From the NCBI GenBank assembly GCA_002746975.1, contig NVXE01000003.1:85321-149320 (forward strand): DNA of 64,000 nt. The letters run 5' to 3'. Every line of letters begins with the position of its first letter. Position 1 is the first letter of the stretch. The translations under genes and the position numbers were made by a program. This DNA comes from Bacteroidota bacterium. GTDB taxonomy: Bacteria > Bacteroidota > Bacteroidia > Flavobacteriales_D > Sanyastnellaceae. The notes under the pieces are model-generated. The model saw only the letters and a list, made by a program, of their open reading frames with translations, did no database searches and had not been told where the DNA came from. Positions 52,301 to 60,413 of the stretch are shown here, piece by piece.

Positions 52301-53303
52301 TGACACTCAAACTGTTCAAATTACTGTCGTTCCTGAACCTCCTGGGGGTCAAGTTTATGATAGTATAGACCTTTGTATAGGCTATGGTGCATCTTTACCG
52401 GGCGCAGAAGGCGACGCATGGCTTTGGGACCCTCCGATAGACCTAAGCTCAACTAGCGCTCAAGCTCCTTATGCCACTCCCACACAAGATATTACGTATC
52501 AGGTAACTATCCATAATATTTGCGGATTTGGCACTGATGAAGTAAGTGTTCACGTAATAACCCCAACTGCCCAAGCATCTGAGGGAGGGAGTATTTGTAG
52601 AGGCGAGCAGTTTCAGGTTTCGGCTTCGGGAGGAGACCCAAATGGCTCCACGTTTAATTGGTCACCAGCCCCTTTAGTGGGCCAACCTACAAGTGGAGAA
52701 ACGTATGTAATTCCGTACTTCACCCAAACGTTTACTGTTTACGTAACTGACTCGAATGGGTGTACTGCAAGCGACGAACTAACCGTTTACGTGGGTCAAC
52801 CCCCTAACGTTAATGCTGGCCCCGATAGAGATGTAGAATGGCTCGATAGAGTAAGATTGCTAGGATCGACAAGCGGAGATAATTTTTGGTGGACTCCTGC
52901 AGAAGATTTGACATGTTCATACTGCACTATGCCAGAAGTCCTCTCAGCGGAGCCAGGGTGGTATGTTTTTCACGCTTTAGATTTAAATGGATGTGAAGGA
53001 AGAGACTCTACTTTTCTAGACGTATTCTACCCCGTCTTCTTACCCACATCTTTCACCCCGAATAACGACGGCATTAATGACGCCTTCTTCGCTAAAGGTT
53101 TAAGGCTACAGGGTTATAGACTTATTGTTTACAACAGATGGGGCGAAGAGGTTTACTTTTCAGAAGATGCAGAAGAGGTTTGGTCTGGCACATCAAAAGG
53201 CGGCACGCACTTCTGTCCAAACGGTGTTTATCTCTACACTTTGCGTTATGAAGATCAAGACGGTCCACACCTTAAGTACGGTCACGTAACCCTAATAAGA
53301 TAG
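49317..53303 (+). CDS. Large T9SS type B surface protein (DUF7948, SBBP-type repeats, PKD domain)
   Basis: A 1328-residue secreted protein. The signal ends near EIVAQ (residue 28). Residues about 30-260 form the DUF7948-type module (IVFTPNQGQWDDFVSYRAD, WMEDAGWTVWL, NYYRGNDPEKW, IDPDLVFGTFIG). Beta-propeller-like SBBP repeats fill about 265-770 (FVYGTTGSSDFPIT-type, SSTFIGGTGNDGI, YTYFGGSS-type units). A PKD domain follows near 790-870 (YLWQFGDGEISDEFEPIHVY), then several Ig-like SPTGLDNPSASTVSASP-type units, and a type B sorting domain at about 1239-1328 (PTSFTPNNDGINDAFF, YNRWGEEVYFS). Likely an adhesin or surface-layer component. Unlike the 42660 cargo, it has no adjacent PorP/SprF gene. 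Confidence 0.9.
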   Translation: MSNCLRNISSLMFVLALVLGPFHEIVAQNSSSIVFTPNQGQWDDFVSYRADLDGGVFWMEDAGWTVWLAGDGYEDLWSHENKSPDSEGAPEELISHAWKVQFKNGNVNAVKSGRHQLGYKVNYYRGNDPEKWVSGLEPVSQVRYDGVWDKINLVMDGRGRGTLKLKYDWIIEPGGDPEEIRLIHAGTDVSLRGDGSILHTLGKVGDVVEGTPFAYQFVGSRIVPIECNYVVSYNDDGTTEVGFEVGAYDNDLKLVIDPDLVFGTFIGSTQANWGFTAAFDNAGRSITGAALWDGGMGTYPTTAGAISTTFANGNGPFDIGISVFSADGTNLEYSTIAGGNGMDISSSIVADSNGDFYVFGTTGSSDFPITSGAYDASFNGGPSASLNGCCFFPGDFGSGSDLFIMKFASGMTGLLSSTFIGGTGNDGINSGTMLNYNYGDVFRGEINVDELDRVWVATVTSSIDFPIVNGPYISYNGGATDGVLFRMSSDLSAMEWSSFVGGSQADAAYGVQFTSAFEPVVCGGTRSTDYPALGSSHQFVFGGVVDAFVTRFPNGGGTPLASTYYGSSAYDQSYFVQLDDADNIYLFGQTEGDLPLSGAVYSSSPNAGQFIACFDSNLQNLLWNTRVGNPNNQFHIDISPTAFLVSDCGQIYLSGWGGGTNSGNSPYANFSGTMGMPTTGDAFQWNTDDSDFWLGMLNPGAQTLIYGTYFGGSSSAEHVDGGTSRFDKNGTVYQAVCAGCGGNSDFPTTPGAWSSTNDSFNCNLGLFKFELGAIQVNIDLVAPDVICPDEPIQFVNNSQGGGAYLWQFGDGEISDEFEPIHVYPSSGDWQVSLTVSDPLGCLDEQTAILNLTIEEPLNPTIDQVLPICLGDEVQLNAWGSDGLFWLADPTLSATDIPNPIATPTETTTYTVHDENACGAMQAEVTVEVSFVEASVNTPATTICLGDNVELSADGGTLYNWFPPTGLDNPSASTVSASPNVNTLYTVTVSDAIGCNDTQTVQITVVPEPPGGQVYDSIDLCIGYGASLPGAEGDAWLWDPPIDLSSTSAQAPYATPTQDITYQVTIHNICGFGTDEVSVHVITPTAQASEGGSICRGEQFQVSASGGDPNGSTFNWSPAPLVGQPTSGETYVIPYFTQTFTVYVTDSNGCTASDELTVYVGQPPNVNAGPDRDVEWLDRVRLLGSTSGDNFWWTPAEDLTCSYCTMPEVLSAEPGWYVFHALDLNGCEGRDSTFLDVFYPVFLPTSFTPNNDGINDAFFAKGLRLQGYRLIVYNRWGEEVYFSEDAEEVWSGTSKGGTHFCPNGVYLYTLRYEDQDGPHLKYGHVTLIR

Positions 53304-53361
53304 TTGAAAACCTATCCTTGAGTACTTTGAAATTTTCGATTTTCGTGATTATATTGCCTGC

Positions 53362-54417
53362 ATGGACTTAAAGTACACTCGCGGACTACTCCCTGGAATG
53401 TTCCTCGATTACGACTGTGTAATTGTACCCGGACTTGGAGGTTTCGTATGCAATGAGCGCTCTGCTTGGTATGATGCAGATAAAGCTGAAATGGTTCCCC
53501 CTTCTAGAGACGTTTTATTCAGTCCAAACCTGACTCATAACGATGGCCTCCTCGCTCAAGAAATAATGCGCGCTACGGAGTGTTCTTATTCTGATGCGAT
53601 GTCTATTGTCAATTCGGAGTCTGCTATGATGGTCGAGGACTTGAGCAATGGTATTCCTGTTGAATTACCTCGAGTAGGAAGACTTTATAAAGGAGAGGAT
53701 GGAGTTATTCGATTCCTTCCAGACGCTGAAATTGTGAGAACTCTAAGTTCGTTTGGTCATTCAAGAATTCCACTTTCCCTATTAAAACAAAACGTAGTAG
53801 AACCTTCCGTTTCCGCTACCCCAACCCCAAGGGTAATTCAGATTTCTGAGAAAATCGAGAATCAGCAATTTTCTAATGCTATCCCTCTAAGAGTTAAAAT
53901 TGCTCGAGTAGCAGCAGTAATTGCCATTCCCGCTATGTTAGGAGGGGCATGGATGCTTACAGACACAACTCCTTCGACAACATTAATGAGTGTTCTGCCT
54001 TCGTTCTCACCATCTACAGGTTCTTTGCTATACGATACAGACGATAACAATAAAGAAGAAGAGTTGGTAATTAACTATTCGTCTGATGACCTAGAAGTTG
54101 TCAGAACGGAAGATAGCAAGCCTGCTGACGAATCAACCGTTGACATTACACTCGAGACTTTGGAGGCAAAGGCAGATCAACCTCTAAAGGAGATAAATTT
54201 TTTAATTGTAGGAGGAGCGTTTTCTGTAAAAGAAAATGCTTTGTCCTTAGTTGCTACACTAAAAGAAGAGGGGTACACTCCGACACTCCATTTTCAAAAG
54301 CATAATAAACTACATCTGGTCGCATTAAGTGAGCACGAAACAGAGCAGTCTGCAAGAAGGGGCCTATCTAAAGCAAGAAAGTCAGGTCGTAAAGCTACTT
54401 GGCTGAAAAAGATGTAG
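53362..54417 (+). CDS. HU (CCDC81-type) - transmembrane - SPOR domain protein
   Basis: A 351-residue protein with three parts. Residues 1-135 match the bacterial HU-CCDC81 domain pair (YDCVIVPGLGGFVCNERSAW, FSPNLTHNDGLLAQEIM, VELPRVGRLYKGEDGVIRFL), relatives of the DNA-bending protein HU. A single membrane helix lies at about 184-200 (AAVIAIPAMLGGAWMLT) after a basic stretch, so the HU part is cytoplasmic. After an acidic linker, a SPOR domain (about 272-351: FLIVGGAFSVKENALSLVAT) would sit in the periplasm and bind denuded peptidoglycan at the septum. The design could tie the nucleoid to the division site. It is a single-gene unit; a TTG-N20-TATATTGC promoter-like element precedes it. Confidence 0.85.
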   Translation: MDLKYTRGLLPGMFLDYDCVIVPGLGGFVCNERSAWYDADKAEMVPPSRDVLFSPNLTHNDGLLAQEIMRATECSYSDAMSIVNSESAMMVEDLSNGIPVELPRVGRLYKGEDGVIRFLPDAEIVRTLSSFGHSRIPLSLLKQNVVEPSVSATPTPRVIQISEKIENQQFSNAIPLRVKIARVAAVIAIPAMLGGAWMLTDTTPSTTLMSVLPSFSPSTGSLLYDTDDNNKEEELVINYSSDDLEVVRTEDSKPADESTVDITLETLEAKADQPLKEINFLIVGGAFSVKENALSLVATLKEEGYTPTLHFQKHNKLHLVALSEHETEQSARRGLSKARKSGRKATWLKKM

Positions 54418-54442
54418 AATTAGTTTATAGCTATTTACGACT

Positions 54443-54865
54443 TTATTCTGTAAAAAGTTTTTCTAGTTCAGAGTGTTTGTCTTCAGGGCAAGGCAAAAGG
54501 CCTTGTTCTAATAGTAAGAATATCTCCCTTCCTCTAGCTTCTGGGGGAAACTCTTTTTCACCTCGAAAAATATCGGGACTTTTCTCGCTTTTTTTATGGA
54601 CTAAACGCAGAACTTTTGCTTTAGTTTCGGAAAACTTAAACACCCAACGATCTTCTTCACTATGTCTTTCTAAAAATGTAATTCGCGAGGTAGTTGATTC
54701 CCAAAAGAACGTACTGAATTCATCAAGAAGGTACTCTACCATGTGAGGGTTCTCTCGCTTAATTTTTTGCCACTCTGGAGCATCCACCCCCTGAGAAGAC
54801 AGAAATTTTACAAATTCAGATTCTACTGCTGTAAATTCTTCTTCAGTCAGGCGCCTAAATCTCAT
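54443..54865 (-). CDS. DUF6495-like conserved protein
   Basis: A 140-residue soluble protein. The start MRFRRLTEEEFTAVESEFVK, then FLSSQGVDAPEWQKIKRENP and VEYLLDEFSTFFWEST, match my memory of a flavobacterial family (DUF6495) in which an N-terminal helical part precedes a small beta domain; I cannot verify the number. There are no catalytic or membrane motifs. I choose the ATG at 54865, since an upstream in-frame start would overlap the end of the peptidase gene by nearly 90 nt and add unrelated residues. It begins 4 nt after the S9 peptidase stop and so probably shares its transcript. Function unknown. Confidence 0.65.
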   Translation of the reverse strand: MRFRRLTEEEFTAVESEFVKFLSSQGVDAPEWQKIKRENPHMVEYLLDEFSTFFWESTTSRITFLERHSEEDRWVFKFSETKAKVLRLVHKKSEKSPDIFRGEKEFPPEARGREIFLLLEQGLLPCPEDKHSELEKLFTE

Positions 54866-54869
54866 ATTG

Positions 54870-57092
54870 TTACTTTTCGATACCCTCAAGCATAAATAAG
54901 AAGGCATACTCCATTGCCGTTTCTTTAAATCTCGCAAACCTTCCGGAAGCACCACCATGTCCAGTTTCCATATTGCAATGCATAAGAATTAGGTGGTCGC
55001 CTTGTTTTTTATCTCGAAGTTTAGCAATCCATTTTGCAGGCTCCCAATATTGAACTTGACTGTCCCAATAGCCTGTTGTAATTAATGTATGAGGATATTT
55101 AAGTTCAGCAACGTTATCGTACGGGCTATACGACATGATATAATCGAAATAATCTGGATTTTTAGGATTCCCCCACTCATCGAACTCTCCAGTCGTTAAT
55201 GGTATGCTTTCGTCAAGCATAGTGTTAATGACATCAACAAACGGAACCGCAGCAACGATACCGTTGAATAGCTCAGGCTCGAGATTCATAACTGCTCCCA
55301 ATAGAAGTCCCCCAGCGCTTCCTCCCATAGCGTAAAGGTGATCTGGGGATGTGTAGTTATTTGTAACGAGGTGTTTTCCACAATCGATAAAATCGTTGAA
55401 GGTGTTCATCTTCTTAAAAAGTTTCCCATCTTCATACCAATGTCTTCCCATCTCTGAACCGCCTCTAATATGTGCCATTGCAAATATAAATCCACGATCT
55501 AATAAACTGAGTCGAGTTGTCGAAAACCCGGGGTCGATACTATATCCGTAACTACCGTAGGCGTATAATAGTAGAGGGTTAGATCCATCAAGTTTGATGC
55601 CTTTACGATAGACAATGCTAACGGGAACTTTTGCTCCATCACGAGCCTCAACCATTATTCGTTCGCTTATGTAATTAGCCGGATCGAAATCACCACCTAA
55701 TACCTTTTGTTGCTTTAGAAGAGTACGGGATTTATCGGAAAAATCGTGCTCAAATGTAGTATGTGGGGTTGTGAGCGAAGTATAGCCAAACCGTAGTTTT
55801 GTGGCCTTAAAATCGGGGTTAGTTCCGACATAAGTCATATAAGCGGGGTCGTTAAACTCTAAGTAGTAATCCTCTGCGCCATCCCAACTTTTAATACGTA
55901 TAGCTGTAAGTCCATCTTTCCGTTCTTCAATAACTAGATACTTTTCGAAAATCTCAGTCCCTTCAAATAGAACGTTGTCACGATGGGGTATTACGTCCTC
56001 CCAATTCTCCCGCGAGGGAGTTTTGATAGAAGTTTTTACAAGTTTGAAATTTTTCGCGTCTGCGTTAGTTTGAATGTAAAAGTAATCTCCATAGTGACTT
56101 ACGTGATATTCGTGATCTTCCTCCCTTGGAGAAATTACAGTCCACTCTGAATCGGGATTATTTGCATCAATATATCGTGTTTCACTGCTCAAGGTAGAGT
56201 GTGAGCCTATCATGATGAATCTTTCGCTCTTAGACTTGCCGACCCCCACATTAAAGGTGTCATCGGTTTCTTCGTAAACTACTTCGTCATCGCTCACATT
56301 TGTCCCTAAAATGTGTTTGTATATTCTGTAGCTTCTAAGTGTTACAGGATCCTTCTTAGTGTAGAAAAAGGTTTTGTTGTCATTAGCCCAAACCGCCCCC
56401 CCTGTCGTCTCAGGAATAACGTCCTCAAACATAACTCCCGTTGCCAGATTCTTTACTCTAAGAGTGTACTGACGGCGACTTACGGTATCTATTCCATAAA
56501 CGAGAAGGTCGTTATTAGGACTCACGCTCGAGCCCCCTACAGCGAAGTAACTATGGCCTTTCGCCAATGCTGGTTCGTCGAGAAGGATTTCTTCCTCCCC
56601 CTTCATAGTATCTTTCTTACGGCAATGAAACGCATACTCCTTTCCTTTTTCAAAACGAGAATAATACCAGTATCCTCTATAGAAAACAGGAACGCTCTCA
56701 TCGTCCTTTACGATTCGACCTACGATCTCATCGTAAAGCTTGTTTTGGAATTCTTTTGTATGCTCTAGAGCAGATTCTTTATACTTGTTTTCAGCGTTGA
56801 GATAATCGAGCACGTCTTGTGTTTGGTCATCAGGAGTGGAAGCACTCTTCTGCTCATCACTTAGCCTCATCCAAAAATAATCGTCGTGAATGCTTTTGCC
56901 ATGAATCTCTGTAGTGTGAGGCACTATTTTTGCATCAGGAGCTATAATATTACGAGAAGCGAGCTCTTGCTCACTCGTTGAGAGGGAAGTATTCAAGTTA
57001 GTTGAGTCAGACATAGATTTATTAGAAACTTCAGAAGGTTCAGAACAAGAAAACAGCACAACAGTTGCTATAATGTAAAGGCGGCTTAACAT
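54870..57092 (-). CDS. S9-family prolyl oligopeptidase / oligopeptidase B-like lipoprotein
   Basis: A 740-residue serine peptidase that cleaves short peptides. The N-terminus (LYIIATVVLFSCSEPSE) carries a lipobox, with Cys at about residue 16, so it is likely anchored in the envelope. An N-terminal seven-bladed propeller (about 60-450) gates a C-terminal alpha/beta-hydrolase. In the latter are YGSYGYSIDPGFS, MAHIRGGSEMGRHWYEDGK, the nucleophile elbow MGGSAGGLLLG (Ser592), the Asp region YWDSQVQYWEPAKW and the His in METGHGGASGRF. The FIFAMAHIRGGSE.G..WYE block is typical of oligopeptidase B. It is followed 4 nt later by the DUF6495-like gene and preceded by kdsB. Confidence 0.93.
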   Translation of the reverse strand: MLSRLYIIATVVLFSCSEPSEVSNKSMSDSTNLNTSLSTSEQELASRNIIAPDAKIVPHTTEIHGKSIHDDYFWMRLSDEQKSASTPDDQTQDVLDYLNAENKYKESALEHTKEFQNKLYDEIVGRIVKDDESVPVFYRGYWYYSRFEKGKEYAFHCRKKDTMKGEEEILLDEPALAKGHSYFAVGGSSVSPNNDLLVYGIDTVSRRQYTLRVKNLATGVMFEDVIPETTGGAVWANDNKTFFYTKKDPVTLRSYRIYKHILGTNVSDDEVVYEETDDTFNVGVGKSKSERFIMIGSHSTLSSETRYIDANNPDSEWTVISPREEDHEYHVSHYGDYFYIQTNADAKNFKLVKTSIKTPSRENWEDVIPHRDNVLFEGTEIFEKYLVIEERKDGLTAIRIKSWDGAEDYYLEFNDPAYMTYVGTNPDFKATKLRFGYTSLTTPHTTFEHDFSDKSRTLLKQQKVLGGDFDPANYISERIMVEARDGAKVPVSIVYRKGIKLDGSNPLLLYAYGSYGYSIDPGFSTTRLSLLDRGFIFAMAHIRGGSEMGRHWYEDGKLFKKMNTFNDFIDCGKHLVTNNYTSPDHLYAMGGSAGGLLLGAVMNLEPELFNGIVAAVPFVDVINTMLDESIPLTTGEFDEWGNPKNPDYFDYIMSYSPYDNVAELKYPHTLITTGYWDSQVQYWEPAKWIAKLRDKKQGDHLILMHCNMETGHGGASGRFARFKETAMEYAFLFMLEGIEK

Positions 57093-57096
57093 CTTG

Positions 57097-57104
57097 CAAA
57101 GATA
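57097..57104 (-). promoter_or_regulatory. Perfect -7 box directly upstream of the S9 peptidase gene
   Basis: TATCTTTG on the minus strand (57104 to 57097) ends 4 nt before the ATG at 57092, which would yield a leaderless or near-leaderless transcript. No TTG is found at the right spacing. Confidence 0.35.
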
Positions 57105-57119
57105 ATATCATAATAAGCA

Positions 57120-57860
57120 CTAGTCGATACTCCAACCGTCCCCTAATAATGATTCTATTTTCGAAAGGTCTTCGGGAGTATCTACTGAAAGTGTGCGATG
57201 ATTTGTGGTGCCGACATCTATTTTCCACCCGTGCGACAACCAACGGAGTTGTTCTAGACCCTCCCTTTCTTCAAGTTTAGAAGGGTGAAGATTTATAATA
57301 GCCTCTAGTGCAGAACTTGTAAAAGCGTAAAGTCCTACATGCTGAAGCCAAGCCCCTTCGCTATATGGAATAGGGCTTCTACTAAAATATAATGCCTTTC
57401 CATTAAGGTCCCTAACGACTTTTACTCGGTTAGAATCCTCTCTTCCTGGATCAGAAGATTTCATCGGATGAGCGAGAGTTGCTATGGACGCTCCAGGTTT
57501 GCGAATTAAGTGGACTAACTCTTTTAGTTGCTCGGGATGAACGAAAGGCTCGTCACCCTGAACGTTTATAATCGCTTGAGGTTTCGGATCTAATTGAGAG
57601 AGAGCGGCGTGGCATCTCATAGTTCCGTTTGCACAAGAAACAGGGGTCATAACCACCTCTCCTCCGAAGCCTAAGACGGCCTCTTCTATTCTTTTGTCAT
57701 CAGTAGCCACGATTACTCTATCTACTACTCCAGCCCCCTGTACACGACGTACAACACGCTCTATCATGGGCACCCCGCCAACTAGTGCTAGAGGTTTGCC
57801 CGGAAACCTTGTAGACCCGTACCTAGCGGGAATTATTGCAACAACATTATTATTTGGCAT
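57120..57860 (-). CDS. kdsB: 3-deoxy-manno-octulosonate cytidylyltransferase
   Basis: Activates Kdo with CTP to CMP-Kdo for the inner core of lipopolysaccharide. The 246-residue protein begins with the signature AIIPARYGSTRFPGKPLALV (about residues 8-27), with EEAVLGFGGEVVMT, NVQGDEPFVHPEQL (metal/nucleotide site near 98-111), HVGLYAFTSSALE and LEQLRWLSHGWKI following. All expected motifs are present. The ATG shares its A with the TAA of the upstream TonB-dependent receptor gene (TAATG), so translation is probably coupled even though the functions differ. The S9 peptidase gene follows after 27 nt. Confidence 0.97.
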   Translation of the reverse strand: MPNNNVVAIIPARYGSTRFPGKPLALVGGVPMIERVVRRVQGAGVVDRVIVATDDKRIEEAVLGFGGEVVMTPVSCANGTMRCHAALSQLDPKPQAIINVQGDEPFVHPEQLKELVHLIRKPGASIATLAHPMKSSDPGREDSNRVKVVRDLNGKALYFSRSPIPYSEGAWLQHVGLYAFTSSALEAIINLHPSKLEEREGLEQLRWLSHGWKIDVGTTNHRTLSVDTPEDLSKIESLLGDGWSID

Positions 57861-60292
57861 TATTCTATTTCATAGGTGTACACAACATTAACAAGTCTAG
57901 GAGCCTCAATTGCAAGAGGGCGCACGCTATACTCCTCATTGAATAAATTGCTTATAACTAGAGATAATTTAGAGTATTCGTTAAGATTTACTCCTACTCT
58001 AACATCGATAAGCCACGGTAAAGTTGGATGAGTATCGAGCCAGTTATTTAATCCCCAATCGACAAATTGAAAGTTTTCAAATGCCACGAAAGCTTGATCG
58101 AAATTCTTGATTACGCTTTGGTATCGAGCACTTACCCCAACGAAACCATGTGGATGAGTCCATTGCGCGTCGAATCGTACTAGATGAGGTGATCGATATT
58201 TTAATATGTAACCCGTAGTATCATGGCTTGTCCCGATATAAGTAGTGGATACATTAGAGCTGTCAGGGTTATAATTCAAATGCGGAGTTAGACTTATCGG
58301 GTTCGTGTATGTGTACCCACCTAGAATATCTAGAGTGTGTTGACCTTGAGCTCCCCATTTGGCTTGACCCATTAAGCTTATTTCTGCCCCTCTCACTTGA
58401 CTTTCTCCAGTGTTTAGGCTTCGAAACCCTAGACCAAATAAATTATCAAACCCCTCACTAGGAGCCCATGTGCCAAAGGAGAACTCTATGAAATCTGTGT
58501 ATTTCTGTTGGAAAACGGCAAAATCGAGATACCCCACAAATCCCCCAATTTTCAATCCTTGTTTTACTCCAATTTCAATGCTAGTAGAGGATTCTGGCCT
58601 TAGCTTTTCGTTAGGATATACCTGTAAATCTCCAAGCCCTGTCCGTATAAATTTCTCGGCAATAGTAGGGAACCTAAACCCTTGGCCTAGGCTACTTCGC
58701 AGGTATGTTTCTTCTGCAACTTGATAGTTCGCTCCCGCCCTAAATACAGGTTTTCCTTCAGACACTCCATTAATAGAAAAGTGCTCGTACCTCACACCAG
58801 ACGAGACGTTTAAGTATTGTCCTATAGGTTTGTCTATCTGAAGATACCCTGCTATGTTTCGTGCGATATTTACACCGTCTTCATTTCCTCCAGTATAAAG
58901 TTGCGCCTCCCCTTTCGTGTATTGATGGACAAGACCTCCCGTTATAGCCATTTCCTCCATACCCCACACACCGATTTTTTGAGACTGTAGTTCTGAGTAT
59001 AAAACGTCGGAATTATTACCCTGATTGTTGTCATTATCATTCCTTAAATGCTGCCATCGATTTCGAAAACTAGTTCTAACTCCAGAAGGACTCAAGTATT
59101 CTATAAATGGATCAACAGTACCCACAAGTTGCTTCGTACGAGTAGCGGCGCCGGCATAGCTGCTGTAAAGCCCCGTAGAAGAGTGCCCCCAAATTAAGGT
59201 ATTTAACGACTCACCTTTCTGCCAGTTAGTGCTCAATCCATAGGTCAAACCAGGAATAGAACTTTCTCTCTTTCGTAGATTGATATTAAACCTCGCTTGA
59301 GCATTTGCCCCATATCTATCGACAGAAAAGGGATTATATCCCGCTACGTTAGTGTCTATAGGCACATCGAGAGAATCGAACGTTATCGTGGGGCCTTTAT
59401 ACCCATCGTCTCCAAGTAAATTACCTCCAATTACGACGTCCCAATTTCCGATTTGTCGACTATGAAGAAATCGAATATTCGTTTGTTGTAAAGTAGTATT
59501 CCAATACATCGAGGAGTCAGACCTAGGATTTGAGTATGCTCCATGTTGAACGGTCACTCGTGTTAAAGGTCGAGCATCTGGATATCGAGTGCGGATATTT
59601 ATTACTCCACTAAGTGCGGCGCTTCCGTAAAGGACAGAGCTAGCGCCTTTAATAACTTCGATTTGGTCTAAATTTTCGAGGGGAAGAAACCCCCACATCG
59701 GACGCCCTGCGTCACCACTTAGAACGGGTAAATCGTCAACCATAATCATTACCCTAGACCCAGCACCATAACTAAAACCGCTGCCAGACCTAATCTGCGG
59801 TTCACCATCTACCATACTCACGCCCGGAGTCTGTTCCAAAGCTGATTCTAAAGATGTAGTGGCCTTACTCTCCACCAAAGCGGGTTGTAAAATTTCCATA
59901 GACACAGTTACTTCTGCGACACTTTGTTCGAAACGACCAGCCGAAACCACAGCTATATCGAGTGCCCTTGCCTCTGATTCAAGTGTTATGTCCCAAATAA
60001 CCTTCTGACCCCCAACAAACGTAAATTCTTTCGCTTCAGTTTTTTTACCGATAAAAGAACACGAAACCATTTGTAATCCAGGATTTAATTCTAACGAGTA
60101 CTTTCCATTGATATCAGTTGCTACAATATTATTATTATCCCCATTTGAAACATAAGCTCCTACAACGGGGTTGCCCTGTGTATCTGAGACAAAACCTGAT
60201 ATGGTTTGGGCGCTGATGACTAAAGATGAGGCGGTTAACCCAACGCAGATAAGCACATACCTAAGCATATGCGAAGTGATTCTCTTTTGCAT
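57860..60292 (-). CDS. TonB-dependent receptor (BtuB/CirA-like)
   Basis: An 810-residue outer-membrane receptor. The signal peptide ends near VISAQ (residue 29). A CarboxypepD_reg-like domain (TISGFVSDTQGNPVVGAYVS) precedes the plug (about 115-235: ALEQTPGVSMVDGEPQIRSG, VMIMVDDLPVLSGDAGRP, IEVIKGASSVLYGSAALSG), and a barrel follows, with GFRFPTIAEKFIRTG near 545. The plug form (a VMIMVDD..VL motif followed by GASSVLYGS) resembles siderophore/vitamin B12 receptors rather than SusC. No SusD gene is nearby. First gene of the transcript that continues into kdsB and the S9 peptidase. Confidence 0.92.
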   Translation of the reverse strand: MQKRITSHMLRYVLICVGLTASSLVISAQTISGFVSDTQGNPVVGAYVSNGDNNNIVATDINGKYSLELNPGLQMVSCSFIGKKTEAKEFTFVGGQKVIWDITLESEARALDIAVVSAGRFEQSVAEVTVSMEILQPALVESKATTSLESALEQTPGVSMVDGEPQIRSGSGFSYGAGSRVMIMVDDLPVLSGDAGRPMWGFLPLENLDQIEVIKGASSVLYGSAALSGVINIRTRYPDARPLTRVTVQHGAYSNPRSDSSMYWNTTLQQTNIRFLHSRQIGNWDVVIGGNLLGDDGYKGPTITFDSLDVPIDTNVAGYNPFSVDRYGANAQARFNINLRKRESSIPGLTYGLSTNWQKGESLNTLIWGHSSTGLYSSYAGAATRTKQLVGTVDPFIEYLSPSGVRTSFRNRWQHLRNDNDNNQGNNSDVLYSELQSQKIGVWGMEEMAITGGLVHQYTKGEAQLYTGGNEDGVNIARNIAGYLQIDKPIGQYLNVSSGVRYEHFSINGVSEGKPVFRAGANYQVAEETYLRSSLGQGFRFPTIAEKFIRTGLGDLQVYPNEKLRPESSTSIEIGVKQGLKIGGFVGYLDFAVFQQKYTDFIEFSFGTWAPSEGFDNLFGLGFRSLNTGESQVRGAEISLMGQAKWGAQGQHTLDILGGYTYTNPISLTPHLNYNPDSSNVSTTYIGTSHDTTGYILKYRSPHLVRFDAQWTHPHGFVGVSARYQSVIKNFDQAFVAFENFQFVDWGLNNWLDTHPTLPWLIDVRVGVNLNEYSKLSLVISNLFNEEYSVRPLAIEAPRLVNVVYTYEIE

Positions 60293-60413
60293 TTAACTAA
60301 GTAAATACATTCTGTATGGAAAATTGCTTAAATCGGGTAAACGTTGATAAATTCTTAGTTGTCAATTATAAACTCTCAATTGTTTCAGCCCAAAAAAAAG
60401 AGAGGTTTGCCTT

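Noticed and set aside
56313-56768. 151-residue plus-strand frame opposite the S9 peptidase gene
   Set aside because: Antisense to the propeller region; no domain, signal or promoter.
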